Below are positions 1 through 7,820 of a stretch of DNA of 64,000 nt, one piece after another. This DNA comes from Pseudarthrobacter sp. NamE2 (GTDB lineage Bacteria; Actinomycetota; Actinomycetes; Actinomycetales; Micrococcaceae), in NCBI RefSeq assembly GCF_005796205.1, contig NZ_VAHN01000011.1, positions 93,335-157,334 of the forward strand, read 5' to 3'. Each line of letters begins with the position of its first letter. The stretch's first letter is position 1. Position numbers and translations under genes: made by a program. The notes under the pieces are model-generated. The model was given only the letters and a program-made list of their open reading frames with translations. It was not told the DNA's origin and did not search any database.

Positions 1-185
1 ACTGCTTTGTTAATTCCCAACGGGTGGGTGGCGTGGTGGACGAGGCGATTGCGGTGGGTGCGAAGTCCGTCTGGCTTCAACTGGGAGTTATCGACGAGGC
101 CGCGGTGGCCCGGGCAAAGGCCGCCGGGCTGGACGTGGTGATGGATGTCTGCCCGGCGCAGCAGGCCTGGAGGTACAACCTCTGA
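1..185 (+). CDS. CoA-binding domain protein, C-terminal part (5' end outside window)
   Basis: The frame starting at base 3 is open to a TGA at 183-185 and gives about 60 residues. They match the C-terminal half of the small Rossmann-fold CoA-binding family (YccU-like). Seen: a [19 protein letters not shown] stretch followed by a VVMDVCP segment with the family's conserved cysteine. Members are usually about 130-150 residues, so roughly the first half lies upstream. These proteins bind coenzyme A; their physiological role is not settled. The gene ends 21 bases before the converging oxygenase gene. Confidence 0.75.
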   Translation, partial: CFVNSQRVGGVVDEAIAVGAKSVWLQLGVIDEAAVARAKAAGLDVVMDVCPAQQAWRYNL

Positions 186-206
186 CTTTAGGGCGGAAAC
201 GCGTAC

Positions 207-1235
207 CTATCGCTTCAGCAGGTGCGGGTAGTGGCGTTCGGTCACATCCGGGTGCGCCCGCATCCGGCCCTTGAGCATGTTGAGCCCGAAGGTGGCCAGC
301 AGGGGATTGGCGGGATCGTCCGTGATGCCCCTGGCCGCCGCCTTCAACTCCGGCGGCAGCGGGACAGGCTCGATGACTGCGTCCAGCCGCGGCGACCAGA
401 AGAAGGGCACGGAGTAGCGGTCCACGCCCGGCGGGGGAGCCTGCACGCGGTGGATGGTGGCCGCCAGGTATCCCTCGGTGGCCACCTCGAGCATCTCGCC
501 CAGGTTCACCACCAAGGCACCGGGAATGGGTTCAACGGGCAGCCAGCCCAACGTGCCGGGAGGCTGCACTTCAAGTCCGCCCACCTGGTCCTGCAGCAGG
601 AGGGTGACAAAACCGTAGTCCGCGTGCGAGCCCACGCCCTGGTCGCCGGCTTCCTCCACCACGCCGCCTACGTAGTGCACGAGTTTCCCCATCCACGCCG
701 GGGCGTCACGGAAAGGCTCGTCGAAGTAGTCTTCGGGAAGCTGGAGGGATACAGCGATGGCCCGCAGCAGTTCCATGCCCACCGTGGACATCAGCCCGGC
801 CCATTCCATTGCAGCGGGCTTCAGCTCCGGAAGGGACTCGTCCGGCCACAGGTTGGGCCCCTGGAGCAGCCAGTACGGCTCATCCGGCGGGTAGTCGATG
901 ACAGGTTCACGTTCGGGGGAGTAGTCGATTTGTTCCCGGGCGTCCGCCCGGCCCTGGGTCACCTCCGTGCCCATGCGTGTGTATCCGCGGAAGTGCGGGG
1001 ACAGCCGGTTATCGAGCTTCAGGCGCTCCTCGAGGGGCAGGTCGAAGAAACGCCGGATCACGTCCAGCAGGTGTTCGGCCTGCCCCGGGGACCCTCCGTA
1101 ACCGGTGACCTGGAAGAAGCCCACGTTATGGGTGGCGTAGCGCAACTGCTCGATGAATTCCGGACTGAAAGACCCGTAGGGCTGCCTTGCGGTGCTCAGG
1201 TCCAGAACAGGTATGGGGCCCTGATCGTGTGACAT
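207..1235 (-). CDS. Isopenicillin N synthase-like 2-oxoglutarate/Fe(II) oxygenase
   Basis: This 342-residue protein has the full length of the plant/bacterial 2OG-Fe(II) oxygenase family. The N-terminal DIOX_N part begins with PVLDLSTARQPYGS and includes NVGFFQVTGYG. The C-terminal double-stranded beta-helix contains GSHADYGFVTLL (HxD iron ligands), a later IHRVQAPP (distal His ligand) and DRYSVPFF (Arg for 2-oxoglutarate). The enzyme should oxidise a small molecule in the cytoplasm using O2, Fe(II) and 2-oxoglutarate. The substrate cannot be read from the sequence. It is divergent from the MmcQ/YjbR gene over 46 bases. Confidence 0.85.
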   Translation of the reverse strand: MSHDQGPIPVLDLSTARQPYGSFSPEFIEQLRYATHNVGFFQVTGYGGSPGQAEHLLDVIRRFFDLPLEERLKLDNRLSPHFRGYTRMGTEVTQGRADAREQIDYSPEREPVIDYPPDEPYWLLQGPNLWPDESLPELKPAAMEWAGLMSTVGMELLRAIAVSLQLPEDYFDEPFRDAPAWMGKLVHYVGGVVEEAGDQGVGSHADYGFVTLLLQDQVGGLEVQPPGTLGWLPVEPIPGALVVNLGEMLEVATEGYLAATIHRVQAPPPGVDRYSVPFFWSPRLDAVIEPVPLPPELKAAARGITDDPANPLLATFGLNMLKGRMRAHPDVTERHYPHLLKR

Positions 1236-1281
1236 CCTCGCAGACTAGCACCGCTCCGGCCCGCTTTATAGGCTGTCTTGC

Positions 1282-1695
1282 ATGGACCCTGACGCGCTAA
1301 GGGCAATCTGCCTCTCGTTTCCCGGCACCTACGAGGACTATCCGTTTGGACCGGAGACGGCTGTATTCAAGGTGCGGGCGCGGACCGCCGGCGGCGGGCA
1401 GGAAGGAAAGCTGTTCGCACTGTCCTCTCTGGATCTTCGTGACTTCTACGTGAACCTCAAGTGTGAGCCGTCCCTGGCGGTGCAGTTGCGCGCCGCCCAT
1501 CCAGAGATCACGGGTGCCTGGCACATGAACAAGACCCACTGGAACGGCGTCCGGCTGAACGGTTCGCTGCCGGACAGCATGGTCCGCGACATGGTGGAGG
1601 ATTCCTATGACCTCGTTGTTGCCGGACTGAGCCGGAAGCAGCAGGAACAGCTGGGCTGGGCGCGGCTCGCAGGCTCCGAAGGTGGGGGCTCTTGA
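1282..1695 (+). CDS. MmcQ/YjbR family protein
   Basis: A 137-residue protein of the MmcQ/YjbR family, a small CyaY-like fold. Family-like segments include the N-terminal LRAICLSFPGTYEDYPFGPETAVFK and a C-terminal GAWHMNKTHWNGVRL followed by MVRDMVEDSYDLVV. Family members are often called DNA-binding proteins, but the biochemical role is unproven. Its stop overlaps the TTG start of the next gene (TTGA), so it is probably the first gene of a four-gene transcript. Confidence 0.82.
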   Translation: MDPDALRAICLSFPGTYEDYPFGPETAVFKVRARTAGGGQEGKLFALSSLDLRDFYVNLKCEPSLAVQLRAAHPEITGAWHMNKTHWNGVRLNGSLPDSMVRDMVEDSYDLVVAGLSRKQQEQLGWARLAGSEGGGS

Positions 1696-2246
1696 CCGGC
1701 AGGCAGGTGGCGAAAGGTGCGTTGAACTACCCGGGTGTGGGGAGCACCGAACAGGGGACGGTGCCGCAGGGGTATGCCCAGGTTTTGGAAGAGGCGCATT
1801 TGGGCAACGGGATGCACGTTTACCGCCGCGTGGCAGTTGGGATCCTCGCCTGGGACCTGCACCGGCGGGCCGGCCTGCGCGTGCAGGCGGATTCACCAAC
1901 GGTTGTGCCCGGTGCACGCGTGGTGAGCGGATTCGGCATCGGACCCTTCCGGCTGCCTGCCCCATGCCAGGTGGTGTGGGTCCGGGAGCCGCTGCCGGAC
2001 GGCACGCCCCAGTCAGCCGGCTTCGGCTACGGGACCTTGCCCGGCCACCCGGCGCGCGGCGAGGAATCGTTTGAGGTCCGCATTAACAAAGCCGGTGATG
2101 TGTCCCTCCGGATCACGGCTTTCAGCAAGCCGGCCAACTGGTTTTATGCCACGGGCGGACTCGTGACCCGGGCGGCACAGCGCTACGTAACGTCCCGGTA
2201 CATTGAAGGGGCACGCCAACTCGCCTCGGAAGGAACATCCCCGTGA
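1692..2246 (+). CDS. DUF1990 domain protein
   Basis: A 184-residue protein matching the actinobacterial DUF1990 family of unknown function. Seen: an early LNYPGVGST, a central YRRVAVGILAWDLHRRAGL, then GARVVSGFGIGPFRLPAPCQVVWV in pieces, and a late GTLPGHPARGEESFEV with ISLRITAFSKP-like strands. The start chosen is the TTG overlapping the upstream stop, with a GGTGGGGG purine stretch just before it; an internal GTG eight codons or so later is the alternative. No signal peptide or membrane segment. It is translationally coupled to both neighbours. Confidence 0.75.
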   Translation: MTGRQVAKGALNYPGVGSTEQGTVPQGYAQVLEEAHLGNGMHVYRRVAVGILAWDLHRRAGLRVQADSPTVVPGARVVSGFGIGPFRLPAPCQVVWVREPLPDGTPQSAGFGYGTLPGHPARGEESFEVRINKAGDVSLRITAFSKPANWFYATGGLVTRAAQRYVTSRYIEGARQLASEGTSP

Positions 2247-2560
2247 TCTTCATCGTCGTCAAGTTCAAGGTCAAGCCGGATTGGTCGGAGCGGTGGCCGG
2301 ACCTCGTTGCCGACTTCACGCGGGCAACGCGCGCGGAGCCGGGCAACCTTTGGTTCGAATGGTCCCGCAGCCTCGAAGACCCGGATGAGTACGTCCTGGT
2401 TGAGGCCTTCAAGGACGACGCGGCGGGCGACCATGTCAACAGCGACCACTTCAGGAAGGGCCTTGAGGACATGCGCCAGGCCCTCGCCGAAACCCCCAGG
2501 ATCATCAGCCGCCAGCTCGACGGCGATGGCTGGGATCGGATGGGGGAGCTCACCATCTGA
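2243..2560 (+). CDS. Putative quinol monooxygenase (ABM family)
   Basis: A 105-residue ferredoxin-like alpha/beta protein of the antibiotic-biosynthesis-monooxygenase (ABM) family. Seen: IFIVVKFKVKPDWSERW, TRATRAEPGNLWFEWSRS, a YVLVEAFKDDAAGDHVNS segment with the conserved acidic-Ala-His pattern, and HFRKGLEDM. Family members oxidise quinols or aromatic polyketides, or serve heme degradation; YgiN is a model quinol monooxygenase. Specific substrate unknown. The GTG start overlaps the previous stop (GTGA), and the stop overlaps the next start (TGATG). Confidence 0.82.
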   Translation: MIFIVVKFKVKPDWSERWPDLVADFTRATRAEPGNLWFEWSRSLEDPDEYVLVEAFKDDAAGDHVNSDHFRKGLEDMRQALAETPRIISRQLDGDGWDRMGELTI

Positions 2561-2853
2561 TGTGGATCGGCTGGATCGAGTTCGACATCCTGCTCGGCGA
2601 TGTCCACAGCCTGAAGGGAAAGCGGTCCGTCATCAGGCCACTGCTCGCCGAACTCAAGCGCCGCTTTGATGTGTCCGTCGCCGAGGTGGGGGACCACGAC
2701 CAGTACCGGCGCACCAAAGTCGGCGTGGGCATGGTGGCAGCAGACCGGGCGCACCTCGTGGAGGTGCTTGAAGCCGTCGACCGCTTTGTGGCCGGCCGCC
2801 CCGAGATCGAACTCCTCAGCGCCCGGCAACGGGAGCTGCACAGCGAGGACTGA
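2560..2853 (+). CDS. DUF503 domain protein
   Basis: A 97-residue member of the DUF503 (YlxP-like) family, at full family length. Diagnostic pieces are WIGWIEFDILLGDVHSLKGK and LKRRFDVSVAEVGDHDQYRR, followed by GVGMVAADRAHLVEVL. In many bacteria ylxP sits near rbfA and infB and a link with ribosome biogenesis has been proposed, but here it is in a different setting. It ends the four-gene run; the converging SGNH hydrolase stop is 5 bases away, so the two transcripts meet with no room for a terminator between them. Confidence 0.82.
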   Translation: MWIGWIEFDILLGDVHSLKGKRSVIRPLLAELKRRFDVSVAEVGDHDQYRRTKVGVGMVAADRAHLVEVLEAVDRFVAGRPEIELLSARQRELHSED

Positions 2854-2858
2854 TCCTG

Positions 2859-3674
2859 TCAGCGTTGCCAGGCCTCGTTCCAGGTGATCCCGGCAAGGAG
2901 GGCCTGGCCGCTGACACCCGGGTGGAAGTAGTCGAGGGTGCTGATGTCGCTGGCAGCGAATGTGTGGGCGTAGACAGCCCCGCCATCATCACGGCAGCGC
3001 TCGTACCGCGCGCAGGTTTCTGCCAGCACCGCGTTGAAGGCGAGTTGGCGCTCGACCACCTGCCGGCGCATCTCCTCCGTGTTGGAGCCAGCGAGCATCG
3101 ACGGGCAAAGTCCCGCGGACCAGGCTGCCCGTGCGGCAGGGTCGTCCTGCAGGACATCCCACAACTGGTAAAGGTTGGGAATGCTGCTCACGAAGACCAG
3201 CGGTCGCGGCCGCATCCGGTCCAGGATGGCCAGGGCCTCGTCCACACTGGCCTGGAAGGCGTCAACCGCCGTCATGCTTCCCGCTGAAGCCGCACAGAGG
3301 TCGTTGGCGCCCACCAGGATCGTCACGTATTCGGCTTGTTGGCTGGCGGCTGCGGCTGCCTGGCGGGGCAGGTCGGACACCCTCGCCCCGCTGACGGCGT
3401 TATTGAAATTTTGTCCCCTGATTCCGGGATTGAGCTGCAGGAGCCGTTCGTAGTGGCTGATAACGCCGTCGTCCGCGCCGCTACCTGTTGACCAGGATTG
3501 TTCCGGGCGGTCGCCCGGGCCGCAGCAGGCATTGTTGGCCTGGGTGATGGAGTCGCCCAGGGCAGCCATGCTGCGCGGGTAGCCGTCTTCAGGCACCTGC
3601 GGAGTCGGCGCCGCCGCGACGATGACGAGGGCCGGCAGCATCAGCAGTGCCAGGAACCTCGCCACCTTGCCCAT
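2859..3674 (-). CDS. Secreted SGNH/GDSL hydrolase
   Basis: A 271-residue SGNH-fold esterase or lipase with an N-terminal export signal (MGKVARFLALLMLPALVIVAAAPT). The blocks are present in order: block I MAALGDSITQ (nucleophile Ser), a central Gly/Asn region (NFNNAVSGARVSDL), block III VTILVGANDLC (oxyanion Asn), and block V LDYFHPGVSGQ (catalytic Asp/His). Four or more cysteines outside the signal (ACCGPG, DLCAA, GLCPS, ETCARYERC) suggest disulfides and an extracellular location. Likely cleaves ester bonds in lipids or acylated polymers; substrate unknown. Confidence 0.85.
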   Translation of the reverse strand: MGKVARFLALLMLPALVIVAAAPTPQVPEDGYPRSMAALGDSITQANNACCGPGDRPEQSWSTGSGADDGVISHYERLLQLNPGIRGQNFNNAVSGARVSDLPRQAAAAASQQAEYVTILVGANDLCAASAGSMTAVDAFQASVDEALAILDRMRPRPLVFVSSIPNLYQLWDVLQDDPAARAAWSAGLCPSMLAGSNTEEMRRQVVERQLAFNAVLAETCARYERCRDDGGAVYAHTFAASDISTLDYFHPGVSGQALLAGITWNEAWQR

Positions 3675-3791
3675 AGGTTGATTAAAGCCGAACCGCGGCG
3701 GTTCCGGACTTCTGCGCCCGTGTGGGGTGCGAGGTCCGGACCGCCGCGGTTCGGTTGCGTTGGGTGGGGAGGATGCGTTAGGTGGGGAGGA

Positions 3792-6101
3792 TCAGCCGAA
3801 GTACTTCGGCAGGGTTCCTTCGTGGGCTTCGCGCAGGGCATCGAGGGGCATGCTGTCCACGCCGTTGATCTCCAGCTTTCCGCTGGCCGCGTCCACCACG
3901 CCGATACGGGCGTGGGCGAAACCCCGGGCCTTGCACATGTCAGTGAACCGGACCTCTTCCGAGCGCGGGACACCCACGATGGCGCGGCCCTGCGACTCGG
4001 AGAACAACGCCGTGAACAGGTCCACGCCGTCGCGGTCCAGGATGTCCTGCAGCGCAATCCGGGCACCGACGCCGTAACGCAGGGAGGACTCCACCAGGGC
4101 TGCGGCCAGGCCGCCCTCGGAGAGGTCGTGCGCGGAGTCGATCATGCCGTCGCGGGACGCGTTGATCAGGATCTCGCCCAGGGCGCGTTCGGCCTCGAGG
4201 TCCACCTTGGGCGGCTGGCCGCCCAGGTGGCCGCGCAGGTTGGCCCACTCCGAACCGTCCAGCTCGGCAGCGGTGGTGCCCAGCAGGTAGATCGCCTGGC
4301 CGTCCTCACGCCAGCCCGACGGCGTGCGGCGGGCGACGTCGTCGAGCTTGCCCAGGACCGCCACCACGGGGGAGGGGTGGATGGGGGTGGTGCCCGTCTG
4401 GTTGTACAGGGACACGTTGCCGCCGGTGACCGGGATGCCCAGCACCTGGCAGGCGTCGGACAGGCCGCGGATGGCCTCGGCGAGCTGCCACATGACGTCC
4501 GGGTCCTCGGGAGAACCGAAGTTCAGGCAGTCGCTGACGGCCATGGGAACCGCGCCGGAGGTGGCGACGTTCCGGTACGCCTCGGCCAGTGCCAGCTGCG
4601 CACCGTGGTACGGATCCAGGTAGGTGTAGCGGCCGTTGGCGTCGGTGGCCAAAGCAACACCCAGGCCCGTCTCCTCGTCCACGCGCACCACGCCGGCGTC
4701 GTCGGGGAACGCCATGGAGGTGTTACCGCCCACGTAGCGGTCGTACTGGTCGGTGATCCAGGACTTAGAGCACATGTTCGGGGATGCCACGAGCTCGGTC
4801 ACGGCGGCGGCCAGCTCGGCCGGAGCGGAGGGGCGGCCGGCGTCCTGCACAGAGCCGGTGAACGTGTCAGCCTGGACACCGTCCTGCCACTCGGGCCGGG
4901 CGTACGGACGGTCATAGACCGGGCCGTCGTGTGCAACGGTGCGGGGATCGACGTCGACGATCACCTCGCCGTCCCAGGTGATGATGAGGCGGCCGGTGTC
5001 GGTCACTTCGCCGAGCCAGGCGTACTCAACAGCCCACTTATCCATGACGGCCTCGAACGCTTCCACGTTCTCCGGCTTGACCACGGCCATCATGCGTTCC
5101 TGCGACTCGGACATCAGGATCTCGCCCGGGGTCAGCGTGGGGTCGCGCAGCAGCACGGAGGTCAGCTCAACCTGCATGCCGCCGTCGCCGTTGGAGGCCA
5201 GCTCCGAGGTGGCGCAGGAGATGCCTGCCGCTCCCAGGTCCTGGATGCCCTCAACCAGCGAGCCCTTGAACAGCTCCAGGCAGCACTCAATCAGGACCTT
5301 CTCGGCGAACGGGTCGCCCACCTGGACGGCGGGGCGCTTGGACGGCTTGGTGTCGTCGAAGGACTCGGAGGCCAGGACGGACGCGCCGCCGATGCCGTCG
5401 CCGCCGGTGCGGGCACCGAACAGGACCACCTTGTTGCCCTTGCCGGAAGCGTTGGCCAGGCGGATGTCCTCATGGCGCATGACGCCAACGGCCAGCGCGT
5501 TCACCAGCGGGTTGCCCTGGTACACGGAATCAAAGACCATCTCGCCGCCGATGTTCGGCAGGCCGAGGGAGTTGCCGTAGCCGCCGATGCCGGCAACAGC
5601 ACCGTGCATTACCCGCGCGGTGTCCGGGTGGTCGATGGCGCCGAAGCGCAGCGGGTCCATGACGGCAACCGGGCGGGCACCCATGGAGATGATGTCGCGG
5701 ACAATGCCGCCGATGCCGGTCGCGGCGCCCTGGTAAGGCTCAACGAACGACGGCGAATTGTGCGATTCGATCTTGAAGGTTACGGCCCAGCCGTCCCCCA
5801 GGTTGGTCACGCCGGCGTTTTCGCCGATGCCCACCAGCATGTCCTTCTTCATCTCCGGGGTCACCTTCTCGCCGAACTGGCGCAGGTGGTTCTTGGAGGA
5901 CTTGTAGGAGCAGTGCTCGCTCCACATGACGGAGTACATGGCCAGCTCGGCGCCGGTGGGGCGGCGGCCCAGGACCTTGACGATCTCGTCGAACTCGTTC
6001 TGCTTCAGGCCCAGCTCGGCCCAGGGCAGCTCGGTGTCCGGGGTCTTAGCGGCGTTCTCGACGGTGTCGATGTTGAACTTTTTGGTGGTTTCGATGCTCA
6101 C
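3792..6101 (-). CDS. purL: Phosphoribosylformylglycinamidine synthase subunit PurL
   Basis: The 769-residue large subunit of FGAM synthase (small-PurL type), which uses ATP and ammonia from PurQ to make FGAM in purine synthesis. Family segments: [15 protein letters not shown] (catalytic His region), [36 protein letters not shown], and a C-terminal AIRM-synthase repeat with [21 protein letters not shown] and [12 protein letters not shown]. The start is GTG at 6101, overlapping the purQ stop (GTGA). A longer open frame upstream reads through purQ in another frame and is not coding. Confidence 0.97.
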   Translation of the reverse strand: MSIETTKKFNIDTVENAAKTPDTELPWAELGLKQNEFDEIVKVLGRRPTGAELAMYSVMWSEHCSYKSSKNHLRQFGEKVTPEMKKDMLVGIGENAGVTNLGDGWAVTFKIESHNSPSFVEPYQGAATGIGGIVRDIISMGARPVAVMDPLRFGAIDHPDTARVMHGAVAGIGGYGNSLGLPNIGGEMVFDSVYQGNPLVNALAVGVMRHEDIRLANASGKGNKVVLFGARTGGDGIGGASVLASESFDDTKPSKRPAVQVGDPFAEKVLIECCLELFKGSLVEGIQDLGAAGISCATSELASNGDGGMQVELTSVLLRDPTLTPGEILMSESQERMMAVVKPENVEAFEAVMDKWAVEYAWLGEVTDTGRLIITWDGEVIVDVDPRTVAHDGPVYDRPYARPEWQDGVQADTFTGSVQDAGRPSAPAELAAAVTELVASPNMCSKSWITDQYDRYVGGNTSMAFPDDAGVVRVDEETGLGVALATDANGRYTYLDPYHGAQLALAEAYRNVATSGAVPMAVSDCLNFGSPEDPDVMWQLAEAIRGLSDACQVLGIPVTGGNVSLYNQTGTTPIHPSPVVAVLGKLDDVARRTPSGWREDGQAIYLLGTTAAELDGSEWANLRGHLGGQPPKVDLEAERALGEILINASRDGMIDSAHDLSEGGLAAALVESSLRYGVGARIALQDILDRDGVDLFTALFSESQGRAIVGVPRSEEVRFTDMCKARGFAHARIGVVDAASGKLEINGVDSMPLDALREAHEGTLPKYFG

Positions 6102-6871
6102 TTGTCGCCTCCCACAATCTTGGTCAAAACGGAGGTGAAGAAGCCGAGGCCGTCCGTGTCCGACCCGCCGATGCCGTCCAGCGATTCGGGGCCGAAGCCG
6201 GGCTCGGTGGCGTGCTCGGGGTGCGGCATGAGGCCCACCACGTTGCCGGCCTCGTTGGAGATGCCGGCGATGTCGCGGCGGGAGCCGTTCGGGTTGAAGC
6301 CCACGTAGCGGAACACCACGCGGCCCTCGGCCTCCAGGGCATCCAGGGTCTTCTCGTCCGCGATGTACTGGCCGTCCTGGTTTTTCAGCGGGATGGTGAT
6401 TTCCTGGCCCGCCTGGTAGTCCAGCGTCCAGGCGGTGGCGTTGTTCTCCACCCGCAGGACCTGGTCGCGGCACAGGAATTTCAGGTGGTCGTTCTTGATC
6501 ATCGAACCTGGCAGCAGGTGCGATTCGGTGAGGATCTGGAAGCCGTTGCAGATGCCCAGGACGGGCAGCTTCGCGTCGCTGTTGGCGGCGTCGATGATCC
6601 TGGACATCAGCGGGGCGAAACGGGCGATGGCGCCGGCGCGCAGATAATCGCCATAGGAGAAGCCGCCGGGAATAACGACGGCGTCCACGTCGCCAAGTTC
6701 GGTATCGGCGTGCCAGAGTTCGACGGCGGTGCCGCCGGCGAGGCGGACGGCACGGGCGGCGTCGCGGTCATCAAGGGTCCCGGGGAAGGTGACAACGCCG
6801 ATGCGCGCGCCGGCCAGCCGCGGTTCGGCGGCGACGGCGATGGCTTCGCCGAGCAGGGGAAGTTCAGTCAT
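6098..6871 (-). CDS. purQ: Phosphoribosylformylglycinamidine synthase subunit PurQ
   Basis: The 257-residue class I glutamine amidotransferase subunit of FGAM synthase, which supplies ammonia to PurL. The nucleophile cysteine sits in [15 protein letters not shown], the oxyanion region in [19 protein letters not shown], and the catalytic His/Glu pair in [13 protein letters not shown]. An N-terminal extension of about 20 residues precedes the usual start of the domain ([13 protein letters not shown]). The start ATG follows the purS stop by one base and the stop overlaps purL, indicating coupled translation. Confidence 0.97.
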   Translation of the reverse strand: MTELPLLGEAIAVAAEPRLAGARIGVVTFPGTLDDRDAARAVRLAGGTAVELWHADTELGDVDAVVIPGGFSYGDYLRAGAIARFAPLMSRIIDAANSDAKLPVLGICNGFQILTESHLLPGSMIKNDHLKFLCRDQVLRVENNATAWTLDYQAGQEITIPLKNQDGQYIADEKTLDALEAEGRVVFRYVGFNPNGSRRDIAGISNEAGNVVGLMPHPEHATEPGFGPESLDGIGGSDTDGLGFFTSVLTKIVGGDK

Positions 6872-6872
6872 C

Positions 6873-7124
6873 TCAGGCCTCGACGACCTCGACGTTGACG
6901 ACGTCTTCGATGACGGGATTGGAGAGGAGGGTGGCAGCGGCGTCGCGGGCCTGGGCCAGGATGTCCTCGGTCACCTCACCGTCGACCGTCAGTTCGAAAC
7001 GCTTGCCCTGGCGGACAGAGCTGAAGCTGGTGAAGCCCAGCCGGGGGAGAGCGCCAACAATTGCCTTCCCCTGCGGGTCCAGAATCTCGGGCTTGGGCAT
7101 GACGTCAACAACGATCCGGGGCAT
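6873..7124 (-). CDS. purS: Phosphoribosylformylglycinamidine synthase subunit PurS
   Basis: An 83-residue bridging subunit that joins PurQ to PurL in Gram-positive and archaeal FGAM synthase. Seen: [29 protein letters not shown] and a C-terminal [17 protein letters not shown], all characteristic. The start is ATG at 7124 because an AGGAG lies eight bases upstream; the longer frame upstream lacks support. This is the first gene of the purS-purQ-purL operon. The 256 bases upstream separate it from a divergent small gene and should hold the pur promoter, but I cannot name a convincing -35/-10 pair. Confidence 0.95.
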   Translation of the reverse strand: MPRIVVDVMPKPEILDPQGKAIVGALPRLGFTSFSSVRQGKRFELTVDGEVTEDILAQARDAAATLLSNPVIEDVVNVEVVEA

Positions 7125-7380
7125 CCGGTAACTCCTGTGCGTGAGCTTGGGTAAGGGCGCAGCGGAGTGATGCCGTCTCACGCCGTACCGGGGTGCTGGG
7201 GACAATGTGGTCAACAGTGAGGACGGGCGCTCCGCGAGCTTGCCATACCATTCTACCGGCCGGAATGGCCATACCTGTATTCGGCGGTTTGCAGCCTCCT
7301 TCAGCGCTTGCCTGCGCCACAAGGGGGCTTCGCAGGCCCTGGTTCTGGAGTTGCCGGGACGGCTTCACTAGGATTGCTGA

Positions 7381-7566
7381 ATGACAGAAAAATCGAAGTC
7401 CGTCCTGTTGCCGATGGTCGCTGCGGCCGTGTTCGCGGGCCTCGGCAGGATGGTGCTGCAGAAGGTGAAGGCGGACCGGCTGGCCCGGCAGAATCGGGTT
7501 GCCGGTCCCGTTGACGAGAAGACGCGGCAGTGGATCAGCGACGTTGTCCGGACGCCGCGGCAGTAA
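7381..7566 (+). CDS. Small conserved-looking protein with one hydrophobic segment
   Basis: A 61-residue protein. Residues 7-22 (SVLLPMVAAAVFAGLG) are hydrophobic and could be a single membrane helix; the rest is basic and hydrophilic (KVKADRLARQ, DEKTRQWISDVVRTPRQ). An AGGA lies eight bases before the ATG, and a strong rho-independent terminator follows 31 bases after the stop, both supporting a genuine gene. I do not recognise a family. It is divergent from the purSQL operon. Confidence 0.6.
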   Translation: MTEKSKSVLLPMVAAAVFAGLGRMVLQKVKADRLARQNRVAGPVDEKTRQWISDVVRTPRQ

Positions 7567-7589
7567 GCCGATCCCGATTCTTTCTTCAG

Positions 7590-7687
7590 TGACATAGGGC
7601 GCCCCGGGGGCGCCATTTTTCGTGCTCGCCGTCCATGCCCCAGGCTTCCTGTGACAGGCGCAAAATACCCGGTTACGCCCTATGTCA
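7590..7687. repeat. 12-bp inverted repeat pair bracketing the terminator
   Basis: TGACATAGGGCG at 7590-7601 is repeated exactly in reverse complement (CGCCCTATGTCA) at 7676-7687, with 74 bases between the arms. The left arm overlaps the terminator stem. Two opposed copies of one 12-mer upstream of the subtilase gene look like paired protein-binding sites or a long-range hairpin. Confidence 0.45.
7598..7620 (+). terminator. Rho-independent terminator of the small gene
   Basis: An eight-base GC stem (GGCGCCCC / GGGGCGCC) with a minimal loop is followed by ATTTTT. It ends the 61-residue gene and insulates the subtilase promoter downstream. Confidence 0.8.
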
Positions 7688-7711
7688 TATTCCGCTCTCA
7701 CTCTGTACTGT

Positions 7712-7741
7712 TTGAACCGGTTGGTCTCACCGGTTTACAAG
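7712..7741 (+). promoter_or_regulatory. Candidate subtilase promoter with an operator-like palindrome in its spacer
   Basis: TTGAAC at 7712-7717 can serve as a -35 box; TACAAG at 7736-7741 is a weak -10 box at 18-base spacing. Between them lies AACCGGT-N7-ACCGGTT (7715-7735), a perfect seven-base inverted repeat. A repressor bound there would occlude RNA polymerase. The gene start is about 80 bases further on. Confidence 0.4.
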
Positions 7742-7820
7742 ATCTGTAACTCGATGTGCCATGCCTGTCGTTTCCGGTCCGCAGCACTTGGTGGGCCGGT
7801 ACATCATGAAAGGGTTGCAC

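Noticed and set aside
3498..6308. A 936-codon open frame opposite purL
   Set aside because: It is antisense to an unmistakable purL/purQ pair. High third-position GC keeps the opposite strand open; its translation is low-complexity with no domain.
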